Assembly: GCA_029210695.1 (NCBI GenBank)
Contig: JARGFH010000026.1
Coordinates: 1-49,233 of the forward strand
Source: Acidimicrobiia bacterium
Lineage (GTDB): Bacteria > Actinomycetota > Acidimicrobiia > Spongiisociales > JAHEDJ01
DNA: 49,233 nt
Direction: 5' to 3'
Positions within the stretch are counted from its first letter, which is position 1, and the number at the start of each line of letters is the position of its first letter. The notes below the pieces were generated by a model. It was not told where the DNA came from. It ran no database searches and saw only the letters and a program-made list of their open reading frames with translations. The translations under genes were made by a program, and so were the position numbers. Below, piece by piece: positions 35,452 to 43,626 of the stretch.

Positions 35452-36659
35452 GTAGTCCCCTCCAAGATCAGAGCGATTCCCTGCCCGACCCCGATGCACA
35501 TCGTGGCCAGGCCGAAACGGATTGAATCGCGGTTCATCCCATGAACCAACGTTGTGAGGATCTTGGCCCCGGTTCCGCCCAATGGATGTCCGAGGGCTAT
35601 GGCGCCTCCAGATACGTTGACAATTTCGTTATCTGCACCCAGCAAATCGATGCAGGCGAGTGTCTGAGCGGCGAATGCCTCGTTCATCTCGATCATGCCC
35701 ACATCGTCGAGCGACATGCCGGCCCGATCCAGCGCTTTCTGAGTGGCTGGTACTGGTCCTATGCCCATCACATCGGGATGAACTCCGGCGGCGGCCGAGC
35801 CGACAATCCGGGCGAGCGGATTCAGCTGATGTCGAGCGATGCCCTCCTCAGTGGCCAGCAGCAAAGCAGCAGATCCGTCATTCATTGGACTGCTGTTCCC
35901 CGCCGTCACACTCCCGCCCTCTTTGAAGACCGGTCGAAGCGCCGCCAGCGCCTCGAGACTGGTGTCGGGGCGTGGCCCTTCGTCCCGATCGACTGTCGTC
36001 ACTCCCTTCCCGCGAGGATCCGTTGCCGCCTCGATCGGTTCGATTTCTCTGTCGAATCGCCCCGCCTTCTGAGCCCCCACGGCGCGTTGATGTGAACGCA
36101 ATGCGAACTCGTCTTGCCGTTCGCGACCGATACCGTATCGCTCGGCGACTACCTCGGCCGTCATCCCGAGACTGATGGGTGGGTATGCAATTTGCATGCG
36201 ATCGTTGACAAATCGCCAGCCAAGCACCGAGTTGGCCATCTGCGGAGGAGAGGCCGTGAAGCCGGCGGGCGGCTTGGCCAACACGAAGGGGGCCCTGCTC
36301 ATAGATTCGGAGCCTCCGGCGATCATCACATCACCCCAGCCATCCCGCATCGCCTGCACCGCCGATATCACCGCCTGCAAGGAGGACCCACACAAGCGAT
36401 TCACCGTCTGAGCCGGCACCTCGACTGGGAGACCGGCAAGAAGGGCGGCCATCCGGCCGACGTTGCGATTGTCCTCGCCTGCCTGATTGGCCGCCCCCCA
36501 AACGATGTCTTCGACGGATGCCGGATCAAGGCCCGGGTGGCGAGCCAGCAGACGCCCGATGGCATGGGCTGCGAGGTCGTCGGGTCGGACGTGGGCGAGT
36601 GCCCCTCCCAGCCTGCCGGTGGGCGTTCGGCAGGCATCTACGATGAACACGTTGGTCAA
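35448..36659 (-). CDS. Acyl-CoA thiolase, 3-oxoadipyl-CoA thiolase (PcaF)-like
   Basis: Cleaves a 3-oxoacyl-CoA with CoA. The 403-residue enzyme has the nucleophile Cys90 in NRLCGSSLQAV, NEAFAAQTLA, GGAIALGHPLGGTGAKI (His) and the second Cys in ATMCIGVGQG. The stretch from GAANQAGEDNRNVGRMAALLAGLP through GGSESMSRAPFV is strikingly like PcaF/PaaJ thiolases of aromatic degradation. Five bases after the CoxG-like gene and overlapping the half-SDR gene. An aromatic or dicarboxylic acyl-CoA substrate is inferred from the neighbours. Confidence 0.9.
   Translation of the reverse strand: MTNVFIVDACRTPTGRLGGALAHVRPDDLAAHAIGRLLARHPGLDPASVEDIVWGAANQAGEDNRNVGRMAALLAGLPVEVPAQTVNRLCGSSLQAVISAVQAMRDGWGDVMIAGGSESMSRAPFVLAKPPAGFTASPPQMANSVLGWRFVNDRMQIAYPPISLGMTAEVVAERYGIGRERQDEFALRSHQRAVGAQKAGRFDREIEPIEAATDPRGKGVTTVDRDEGPRPDTSLEALAALRPVFKEGGSVTAGNSSPMNDGSAALLLATEEGIARHQLNPLARIVGSAAAGVHPDVMGIGPVPATQKALDRAGMSLDDVGMIEMNEAFAAQTLACIDLLGADNEIVNVSGGAIALGHPLGGTGAKILTTLVHGMNRDSIRFGLATMCIGVGQGIALILEGTT
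35457..35463 (-). promoter_or_regulatory. Shine-Dalgarno that sets a TTG start
   Basis: GGAGGGG on the minus strand, 5 bases before TTG at 35451. It lies within the last codons of the thiolase gene and supports translational coupling. Confidence 0.65.
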
Positions 36660-36663
36660 CGGG

Positions 36664-37296
36664 CTATCTCCTCCACCATGCGATTGCCATCCAAACGACT
36701 GCTACTGCGACCAGCGCCAATCCGACGGGTATGAGGCGTCTGGCGATTGGAGCACGGGCCAACTCAAGCAAATCGACAGGCTTGCTTGGAGCTGTGCGAG
36801 AAGGGGGTGCGGCGGTATCACCCGCCAGATCTCCATCGGAAGCTGCGACGCTGAGAACATCACGCTCGAGGTTGCTGGCAAACTCCGCGATGATCTTCGA
36901 AGCAACGTCGTTTATGACGCCGCGTCCGAACTGGGCAACGGTGCCGGTGATGGTCATGTCGCAATCGATGGCGACTTCCGTGTTATCGGACCCCTTGCCT
37001 TCGTGAAGCAAAACGATGATTTCCGCCTCGGCGCTGCCCATGCCCCTGGTTTCACGGCCCTTGCCGCGGAGGAGCATTCGTCGTCGGTCTTGATCGACCT
37101 CCGCAACGGTCAGTTTGCCGTCGTAGCTCGCCGCCATAGGCCCCACCTTGACATTGACGGCGCCGTAGTAATCATCGCCATCGACCCTCTGAAGCTCAGC
37201 CCCCGGCATGCAAGGAGCGATGCGCTCGAAGTCCAACAAGAGGTTCCAGGTGTCTTCTATCGACCGGGCAACCTGAAAGCTATCTTCGATCTGCAC
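36664..37296 (-). CDS. CoxG-like SRPBCC protein with C-terminal membrane anchor
   Basis: 210 residues; the first 150 form a CoxG/carbon-monoxide-dehydrogenase-subunit-G domain (FQVARSIEDTWNLLLDFERIAPCMPGAE is the family opening, then the GTVAQFGRGVI helix). A linker with TAAPPSRTAPS and a single C-terminal helix (LIPVGLALVAVAVVWMAIAWW) follow, so it is probably tethered to the inner side of the membrane. In other bacteria CoxG recruits molybdenum hydroxylases to the membrane; none is in this window. GTG start, leaderless. Confidence 0.85.
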   Translation of the reverse strand: MQIEDSFQVARSIEDTWNLLLDFERIAPCMPGAELQRVDGDDYYGAVNVKVGPMAASYDGKLTVAEVDQDRRRMLLRGKGRETRGMGSAEAEIIVLLHEGKGSDNTEVAIDCDMTITGTVAQFGRGVINDVASKIIAEFASNLERDVLSVAASDGDLAGDTAAPPSRTAPSKPVDLLELARAPIARRLIPVGLALVAVAVVWMAIAWWRR

Positions 37297-37303
37297 CCTA
37301 TTG

Positions 37304-37309
37304 AGTATA
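37304..37309 (-). promoter_or_regulatory. -10 element of the CoxG-thiolase-SDR operon, with flanking inverted repeat
   Basis: TATACT on the minus strand, 7 nt before the GTG at 37296. An AATTGT / ACAATT inverted repeat with about 15 bp between the arms overlaps the core region upstream, a candidate operator. The area is clearly AT-richer than its surroundings. Confidence 0.55.
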
Positions 37310-37545
37310 ATTGTTAAACTTCATGCCGCACAATTGGAAACGCCGCACGATCGGCGAACGAAGCTAGATCATGTCCCACGCTGGCACAAGCCCCGCTGGC
37401 GTCCATCCGCGGCCTGATCGCGACCACGATTCGGCAGACTGAGCGGAAGTGCGACAAGATACCCACGAAGCCGACCTATTCACCTGGCGGAGGAGAAGCA
37501 GCCGAGTGTCCGTCGGCGCGGGAATCCAAGCTCAGTCCAGCAGTA

Positions 37546-38547
37546 TCAATGATTCAGTTCAACGACTGGCGCAAACAACCCGTCAATCGGCTGTATGTCC
37601 GCGAGGAACCCCTGCTGTACAAGATACCGCATTAGCGTCTCCAGCGTCTTGCGGTTGGGCTCAAGCCCGTAAGCCCAGAAGTCGGACCCGAAGAGATCGT
37701 CAGCCTCCGCTGTGGCCTCATGCTGCCATGGCAGCATTGTCTTCAAGGCTCCACTCCGGTGGTACAACTCCCAACACACATTCCGCGCTTCCACGAAGGC
37801 GTCATAGATGCTCTCGGCGACCCACGGGTGTCGTTCGAACAGCGACTCCTTCATCACAACGGTGTGCATGATCGGGAAGATCCCAGTTGATCCGTAATAC
37901 TCACGCTCGGCCTCTACATGGTCGGGGAACAGGCGGCGAACCATGCGAGAAGAACTCAATGAGTCGGGCACGCGAGGGCTGATGAGTGCGTCGAGGGCGC
38001 CCCGCGCGAGCATGTCGCTCATCGAATCCCCGGCAGGGATCGGCTCGATGTCCACGGGATCGGCCATCTCAAAGACCAGCGACGACGAGGCGATTCTCTG
38101 CGTAGACTTCGGCTCATTGAGTCCGCCCTCAAACCAGCGCACGCTGCGAAGGTCAACACCGTACTCGTCGCGAAGAATGCCCCGCACCCAGACCGCGGCC
38201 GTGACGCGGTACTCAGGCACACCGATTCGTTTCCCGTCAAGGTCTTTCGGGGTCTCAATCCCGGATGCTGCGTTGACGAACACGAAGCCATGCCGGAACC
38301 GCCGGGATGGGAAGACCGGCAACGCTACGAACGGAAACCCCCCCTGTACCTTGCGCCCGAGGTAGTAGGCACACGACATTTCTGCCAGATCGAAGGCGTT
38401 GTTCTTCACCATCCTCGAGAACGCCTGACGCGACTCCTTGACTGACAAATAGACCAGATCGATTCCCGAAGGGCGAACCTCACCGGTTCGCAGCGCCTCG
38501 GTGCGATCGTATGGCCCGCAGGCCAGGGTCAGTGTCAATCTCTCCAT
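37546..38547 (-). CDS. 4,5-dihydroxyphthalate decarboxylase (Pht5)-like protein, cytoplasmic
   Basis: 333 residues with the type 2 periplasmic-binding fold but no signal peptide, matching the Pht5 group of 4,5-dihydroxyphthalate decarboxylases and their relatives. It begins LTLTLACGPYDRTEAL; DLAEMSCAYYLGRK and LDGKRIGVPEYRVTAAVWVRGIL are typical. An enzyme acting on an aromatic carboxylate, or a cytosolic binding protein, is possible. GGAGG is found about 12 bases before the ATG. It is divergent from the ThDP enzyme gene. A second, shorter member lies at 48446..49159. Confidence 0.8.
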   Translation of the reverse strand: MERLTLTLACGPYDRTEALRTGEVRPSGIDLVYLSVKESRQAFSRMVKNNAFDLAEMSCAYYLGRKVQGGFPFVALPVFPSRRFRHGFVFVNAASGIETPKDLDGKRIGVPEYRVTAAVWVRGILRDEYGVDLRSVRWFEGGLNEPKSTQRIASSSLVFEMADPVDIEPIPAGDSMSDMLARGALDALISPRVPDSLSSSRMVRRLFPDHVEAEREYYGSTGIFPIMHTVVMKESLFERHPWVAESIYDAFVEARNVCWELYHRSGALKTMLPWQHEATAEADDLFGSDFWAYGLEPNRKTLETLMRYLVQQGFLADIQPIDGLFAPVVELNH

Positions 38548-38666
38548 ATCGGCAAATGCCTCCCTGTTCCCTGCGGTGCGCCAGCCGAAGCGGTCAGTTG
38601 TCCGGCGCCAGGACCGGACCGCGAGACAACAGCGCCGTCGGAGGTTCGGAGCAGTAGTGCAATCAT

Positions 38667-38686
38667 CTAGTGAAGTCGCATACTAG
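38667..38686. promoter_or_regulatory. Possible operator in a divergent gap
   Basis: CTAGT, 10 bp, ACTAG inverted repeat in the 274-bp region between the Pht5-like gene and the ThDP gene. Arms of only 5 bp, so support is modest. The rest of the gap (38548..38821) holds no gene. Confidence 0.3.
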
Positions 38687-38821
38687 GCTCCCGAAGCAAG
38701 AGATCGCATGATGGTCAACGCAACCGGCTCAGGTATGAATCGTAGGGAAGCGCTAGAGGATTCGATCAACGATTCAACTCACGCCTCGACACCTTGACCC
38801 TTGTGGAGGAGTAGGAGATCG

Positions 38822-40633
38822 ATGACGGATCGCAACACCATCACGGGACCAGCTACAGAACGGCCGGTGAACGTAGAGCAGCAGACGGGCAACCCTGAGT
38901 ACGGTTCCGATCTGATCGTTGACCTTCTCGACGCCATGGGCATTGACTATGTCGCCATGAATCCGGGTTCGACCTTCCGTGGCATCCACGATTCAATCGT
39001 GAATTACGGCGCGAACCGCGCCCCGAAATTGCTGCTCGCTCTCCACGAAGCCGTCGCCGTCGGGATTGCCCATGGCTACGCCAAAGCCGCCGGGCGGCCG
39101 ATGGCCGTCGCGTTGCACGATGTCGTCGGTTTGGGCAACGCGCCCACCGCTATCTACGAAGCCTGGACTGATCGAGTCCCGATCGTCATTCTCGGAGGAA
39201 CTGGTCCAGTAGACGCCAGCCTTCGCCGACCCGGCAACGACTGGATTCACACAGCCCTGATCCAGGGCAATCTGATCCGCGACTTCGTCAAGTGGGACGA
39301 CCAGCCGGCCAGCATCGCCGCCGTCCCTGAGTCACTGCTCCGAGCCCACCGCGTAGCCGTTTCTCGACCTGCCGGCCCGGTATATGTCTGTTTCGACGCC
39401 CTCGTACAGGAGGGCCGCATCGATCATCCGATCGACTTCCCTGAGGTCGATCGTTTCGCGCCGGCCCGGCCGATCTGGGGCGACCCGAACGCAGTGGATG
39501 AGGCCGCCCGGATGCTCGTAGAAGCCGAGTTCCCAGTCATCACCTCCGGCCGGGTTTGCAGGGATCAGGCCGGGCTCGATGGGCTCGTGGAGTTGGCAGA
39601 ACTCCTGGCCGCGCCAACCTTTCCGATATATCGCAATGGATTGAACTTCCCATCGGCGCACCCTTTGAACTTCATGGGACAGGCCGAATCGTATGTGCCG
39701 GGTGCGGACGTCATCCTCGGGGCCGAACCCCTCGACTTCACCCACGTAACCCGTCGATTTCCGACGAGGGCGATCGGTCAGGGTGCGCCGATCACGAGGG
39801 ATGACGCACGCTTCATCAGCGTTGGACTCGACGATCTCGCACTTCGAAGCTGGGCTTCTGAGTTCCAGCGCCTTTCCCCTGTTGACATACCGATCATGGC
39901 CGACACCGCTGTGGGTCTCCACCAGCTCGCCGAGGCTTGTCGGTCAATCATCGACAGCACAGCCTCGGAAAAGATCGAGGCACGCAGGGTGCGACTCCTC
40001 AGTGACCACAAGGAGCTCATGGAGCGCGCCGCGCGGAGAGTGGCCGACACGTGGAACGACCAGCCGATCTCCCTGGGACGCCTTCTCACGGAGGTCCGGG
40101 ATGCGGTGAGCCAAGAGGACGAATTTCTCCTTCTCAAGAACCGTTTCTGGATCCCAGGAATCTGGGATATCGCCCATGTCGATCGGTTCCTGGGCGACGC
40201 CTGCGGCGGCACGATGGGCTACGGCCCTCCAGCCATGATTGGCGGTGCCCTAGCCGTGGCCGGGACGCCGCGTTTTGCGGTAGGCATTACCGGAGACGGC
40301 GACTTCAACTACACGGCTTCCGCCCTTTGGACGGCCGCGCACTACGAGATTCCCTGCCTGATCGTCGTGTTCAATAATCGGTCCTACCAATCGGATGTCG
40401 AGTTCCAGGACCACATTGCCCGCGAGCGCAACCGCCCTGTGGAAAACCGCAGTATCGGCCACGCCATGGATTCCCCTCCCGTTGACATCGCGGGACTGGC
40501 GCGGAGCTACGGATGCGCCGGAATGGGACCCGTGGAGAGTCCTTCCGATCTGGCTCCGACACTCGAGCGTGCCGTCCGTCAAGTTAAGGAAGGGCGTACA
40601 GTGGTCGTCGATGTTCTGGTCCAGCCGCGCTGA
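38822..40633 (+). CDS. ThDP-dependent enzyme of the acetolactate synthase/decarboxylase superfamily (first)
   Basis: 603 residues. The cofactor-activating Glu76 lies in LLALHEAVAVGIAHGYA, and the Mg/ThDP motif is GDGDFNYTASALWTAAHYEI...VFNN. All three domains (PYR, central, PP) are of normal length. ATG at 38822 follows GGAGGAGTAGGAG. Its transcription starts divergently from the Pht5-like gene. It could be a decarboxylase or carboligase for a 2-oxo acid; it is not a standard IlvB because the regulatory subunit is absent and the conserved region differs. Confidence 0.85.
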   Translation: MTDRNTITGPATERPVNVEQQTGNPEYGSDLIVDLLDAMGIDYVAMNPGSTFRGIHDSIVNYGANRAPKLLLALHEAVAVGIAHGYAKAAGRPMAVALHDVVGLGNAPTAIYEAWTDRVPIVILGGTGPVDASLRRPGNDWIHTALIQGNLIRDFVKWDDQPASIAAVPESLLRAHRVAVSRPAGPVYVCFDALVQEGRIDHPIDFPEVDRFAPARPIWGDPNAVDEAARMLVEAEFPVITSGRVCRDQAGLDGLVELAELLAAPTFPIYRNGLNFPSAHPLNFMGQAESYVPGADVILGAEPLDFTHVTRRFPTRAIGQGAPITRDDARFISVGLDDLALRSWASEFQRLSPVDIPIMADTAVGLHQLAEACRSIIDSTASEKIEARRVRLLSDHKELMERAARRVADTWNDQPISLGRLLTEVRDAVSQEDEFLLLKNRFWIPGIWDIAHVDRFLGDACGGTMGYGPPAMIGGALAVAGTPRFAVGITGDGDFNYTASALWTAAHYEIPCLIVVFNNRSYQSDVEFQDHIARERNRPVENRSIGHAMDSPPVDIAGLARSYGCAGMGPVESPSDLAPTLERAVRQVKEGRTVVVDVLVQPR

Positions 40634-40672
40634 CCTCATCCGCCTGCTGATGGCCAGTGCAGTCAGATTCAC

Positions 40673-41101
40673 TCAGTCGGAAATCGTGCCCCGATTGGCA
40701 GGTCGATCAGCCTTCACGGCGACCACAGGACACCCCGCGCCCAGCAACACGCCCTGCTCATAGCTGCCCAGCAGCATCTTGCCAACGCGACTTCTCCGCC
40801 GCAGTCCCATGACAATCAGGTCGACGTCGAACTCCCCGGCAGTTTTCAGTACGACGTGGTCGAGTGATGACGCCCCGGCAGACCACCGTGTCTCACACTG
40901 GATTCCATCCGAGACGAGGCGGGTTTCGAGTTCCTCGAGCAAAGTGCGTAGCCGCTCGACCTCACTCCCGGTCTGCTCACTGGCCTCGGCATGGCCCATC
41001 AGCAGAATGGTCCCCATGTGGAGGCGCGCCTCGGCGACCGCATATTCGACAGCCGCCTCGCCCTCAGGAGTTGGCAATACGGGTACCAGGATCAACATCA
41101 T
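40673..41101 (-). CDS. Universal stress protein (UspA family), ATP-binding type
   Basis: 142 residues from ATG 41101 (an in-frame GTG at 41113 is the alternative). The core LILVPVLPTPEGEAAVEYAV and the ATP motif GLRRRSRVGKMLLGSYEQGVL (G2xG9xGS type) point to an ATP-binding Usp. It is the last gene of the SDR, ThDP enzyme, deiodinase-like, Usp set, 75 bases after the previous stop. Role in this operon unknown. Confidence 0.82.
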   Translation of the reverse strand: MMLILVPVLPTPEGEAAVEYAVAEARLHMGTILLMGHAEASEQTGSEVERLRTLLEELETRLVSDGIQCETRWSAGASSLDHVVLKTAGEFDVDLIVMGLRRRSRVGKMLLGSYEQGVLLGAGCPVVAVKADRPANRGTISD

Positions 41102-41176
41102 GTCACCTTTCACATCTGATCATGCCTGCCGCTAATGCTATACGGCGGCGGCCTCGTCCAAGTATCCGACTCCTGA

Positions 41177-41911
41177 TCACGAAGTGGCCAGAGCAGCGAT
41201 GTGCTCCCTGATAGCCGATTCGAACCCGATTGGATCGAAGAAGTGAGGCCCCAGTCCACATCTCCACACGACCCTTCCCGCGTTATCAAGCAGGTATAGC
41301 CTGCCCGGCCAGGCCATGTAGGCATCTCCGACGGTGTCCTCCATATCATCAAGCACCATCGGGAAGGAATAGGAGTATCGCAGCCTGCAGGCAGCCGCCA
41401 CCCCGGCGCGTTCGTCCTCCGTCAGCGGCTGTGCAAACAGCACCCCATCATCGAGATTGGCGGACGCTTGCGCCCCGTCGGTCGGATGGGCCTCTTTGAT
41501 ATAGACGCACAGGAACCGGACGCGGTCGCTGAACTCCTTCGCTATTCCATCGAGGCGCACGGCCTCACTCCGGAAGTGCGGTCAGGTATAGGACCCGAAG
41601 ATCAGCCCGACCGGTTTGCCTCGCAGGCTGGATAGGCCCATCAAATCACCGGTACGCTTGCCGGTTGCAGTGAGTAATTCGAGTTCGAAATCTGGCGCTT
41701 CGTCGCCCAACTGCGGCGATACCAAATCGCGTTCCATGCGGTCCAGGAACCGCCGGCGCATACCTTTCCGGGTCCAGCCCCGGAGTTCAAGTTCCGCTTC
41801 GCTGATCGACGCGATCCTGTCCTCAATCACCTGCGGCAGGTCGAGGGACACGTCAGGCCCACTTGAGGCAGGACCCGAGTCGGTCACTCTGTCAGGTTGT
41901 GTCAAAGTCAC
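41177..41911 (-). CDS. Iodothyronine deiodinase-like selenoprotein (in-frame TGA read as Sec)
   Basis: Two reading frames, 41582..41911 and 41177..41560, are in the same register and separated only by TGA at 41584..41582 and seven sense codons. Joined they give 244 residues that match the deiodinase family: GLIFGSYT-TGA-PHFR equals the FGSCT-Sec-PPF active site, followed by FLCVYIKEAHPTDG and FPMVLDDMEDTVGDAYMAWPGRLYLLDNAGRVVW. The TGA is codon 110. A downstream hairpin fits a bacterial SECIS. The thioredoxin-fold domain follows about 70 helical residues. Bacterial relatives carry Cys or Sec; possible activities are dehalogenation or peroxide reduction. GTG start overlaps the ThDP gene stop. 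A nonsense mutation is the alternative. Confidence 0.8.
41545..41584 (-). promoter_or_regulatory. Candidate bacterial SECIS element after the in-frame UGA
   Basis: Fifteen nt after UGA starts a 5-bp stem GAGGC/GCCUC (41566..41562 with 41556..41552) with apical loop CGUGC, whose second base is G. A lower stem UUCC/GGAA (41575..41572 with 41548..41545) extends it across an internal loop. Distance and loop match the known bacterial SECIS rules (loop about 16-37 nt from UGA, a G in the first two loop bases). Confidence 0.6.
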
Positions 41912-43620
41912 CCACTTTTCGGATGCGATTGCATGCGTCGCTCAATCATCGCCTTGCTGAGAGGGCTAGTGATGCTCCGAATGGCAACGTTGATCAGAGC
42001 CGGTTTCCCCGAGTTCCAGGCCCGCTCGAAAGCCCCTCCGAGTTCTTCTGGCTTCTCGACAAACTCTCCATGGCCGCCCAATTCGGTCACCAGCCGATCG
42101 TAGCGAACCGGCCGCAGATCGGTGGCTACCGACCGGCCGTAATACGCCAGCTGAAACTGCCTATCGATACCCCACGCCGAGTCGTTGCCCACGATCGCGA
42201 TGATCGGAAGATTGTGCCGAACGGCGGTGTCGAACTCCATGAAGTAGAACCCGACTCCGCCATCACCGATGAATAGGACCGAGCGGGAACTAGGGTCGGC
42301 CACTTGACAACCGAGCGCCAGCGGGAGACCGGCGCCAAGGTGACCTAGGGGACCAAGTCGAAGCCAGCGTCCCGGACGGCGAGCATCCAGGTAGCTACGG
42401 CCCCACTGGACGTAGTCCCCCGTGTCGAAGATTAGGAAGTCGGATTCGTCGAGAAACGGTTTCACCGCCTCTACCACGGTCATCGGGTGGAGAGGGAGCT
42501 CAGGGTCATTGCCGGCTTCCGCCATTTCCTGTAGTTGATCGGTCCGCACAGAATTGAGGACGTCTACCCAGTCGCCGCACCCTTGCCAAGCGAGTTTCCT
42601 CGCAGCGTCCGCGAGTTGGACTACCACGGTTCCAACGTCCGCGCATAGCCCAATCTCAACCTCCCGGTAACGGCCGATTTCGTCCGGATCAGGGTCGACT
42701 TGCAGCACTCTCGTGTCTATACCGACCCGGGGAGGGCGGCCATACGCGAGTCGGAAGTCGAACTTCTTGCCAAGCAGAAGGAGGACATCCGCTTCTGCAA
42801 TATGACGGGCGGCGTGATTCAACGCCGGGTCGGCGTATCCCAGACACAGATCGTGCCGATCGTCGACGAGGCCACGAGCGGTCTCCACCGTGAACAGGGG
42901 TATGCCGGTTGTCTCCACCAATCCCTGAAGTGACGATGGGTCAACTCCGAATGCGGCTCCGGCCCCTGCGACAATAACGGGCCGCCGAGCGGATCGGAGG
43001 ATCTCGATCACACGATTCACTGCGTTCGCGTCCATACCGGACCTCTCGGTGGCAGCCGTGCCCAAAGCCTCCACCTTCGCCGCGTCGCTTTCATCAACGG
43101 TCGCCTCCTGCACATCCAGCGGAATCGTGATGTGGGCTGGACCTGGTCGACCGCCCGTTGCGCTCCGGAAGGCGGCGTGAATCGCTTCTGGGACAGCTGC
43201 GGCATTGCGAACTATCTCCGCCCGCTTACTCAGGGGTGCCGCAGTTGAGATCTGGTCCAGTTCCTGGAGGGCGTCCATATTCTCATACGCCAGCTCAGAA
43301 CGACCGCTGATATGGATGACCGGGACTTCCTGACGAGAGGCAACGGCGAGGCCCGCCAGGGAGTTGGCGTGGCCGGGTCCGCCGGTGACCATGCAAACGC
43401 CGGGACGACCGGTCGCCCGACTCCAGGCGTCGGCCATATGAACCGCAGCCGACTCGTGCCGGGTGTCTACAAACCGGATCCCGTAGTCGATAGCGTGGTC
43501 GCACAAAGGCAGCGTATGATCGCCGACAATGGTGAATATCGTGTCCACGTCGTGTGCCCGTAGCGCCCTAATGGCAAGCTCTGCGCCACTCACTCGGCCC
43601 ATCTCAGTGGCCCCCCGCAT
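41908..43620 (-). CDS. ThDP-dependent enzyme of the acetolactate synthase/acyl-CoA lyase superfamily (second)
   Basis: 570 residues with Glu56 in DTRHESAAVHMADAW and ThDP motif IGDGGVGFYFMEFDTAVRHNLPIIAIVGNDSAWG. The overall pattern is nearest to acetolactate synthase-like, oxalyl-CoA decarboxylase or 2-hydroxyacyl-CoA lyase enzymes. ATG 43620 has GAGG upstream; ATG 43602 is the alternative. It follows an SDR gene by 6 bases and its stop overlaps the selenoprotein start. Substrate not assignable. Confidence 0.83.
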   Translation of the reverse strand: MRGATEMGRVSGAELAIRALRAHDVDTIFTIVGDHTLPLCDHAIDYGIRFVDTRHESAAVHMADAWSRATGRPGVCMVTGGPGHANSLAGLAVASRQEVPVIHISGRSELAYENMDALQELDQISTAAPLSKRAEIVRNAAAVPEAIHAAFRSATGGRPGPAHITIPLDVQEATVDESDAAKVEALGTAATERSGMDANAVNRVIEILRSARRPVIVAGAGAAFGVDPSSLQGLVETTGIPLFTVETARGLVDDRHDLCLGYADPALNHAARHIAEADVLLLLGKKFDFRLAYGRPPRVGIDTRVLQVDPDPDEIGRYREVEIGLCADVGTVVVQLADAARKLAWQGCGDWVDVLNSVRTDQLQEMAEAGNDPELPLHPMTVVEAVKPFLDESDFLIFDTGDYVQWGRSYLDARRPGRWLRLGPLGHLGAGLPLALGCQVADPSSRSVLFIGDGGVGFYFMEFDTAVRHNLPIIAIVGNDSAWGIDRQFQLAYYGRSVATDLRPVRYDRLVTELGGHGEFVEKPEELGGAFERAWNSGKPALINVAIRSITSPLSKAMIERRMQSHPKSG

Positions 43621-43626
43621 TCAACC

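Noticed and set aside
38597-38630. GTTGTC/GACAAC inverted repeat before the ThDP gene
   Set aside because: Six-bp arms 22 bp apart in a GC-rich run; likely by chance and not aligned with a promoter.
41582-41584. TGA as a simple nonsense mutation (pseudogene)
   Set aside because: It falls at the one position where the family uses Sec, the downstream part shows no decay, and a SECIS-like hairpin follows. Kept as the alternative explanation.
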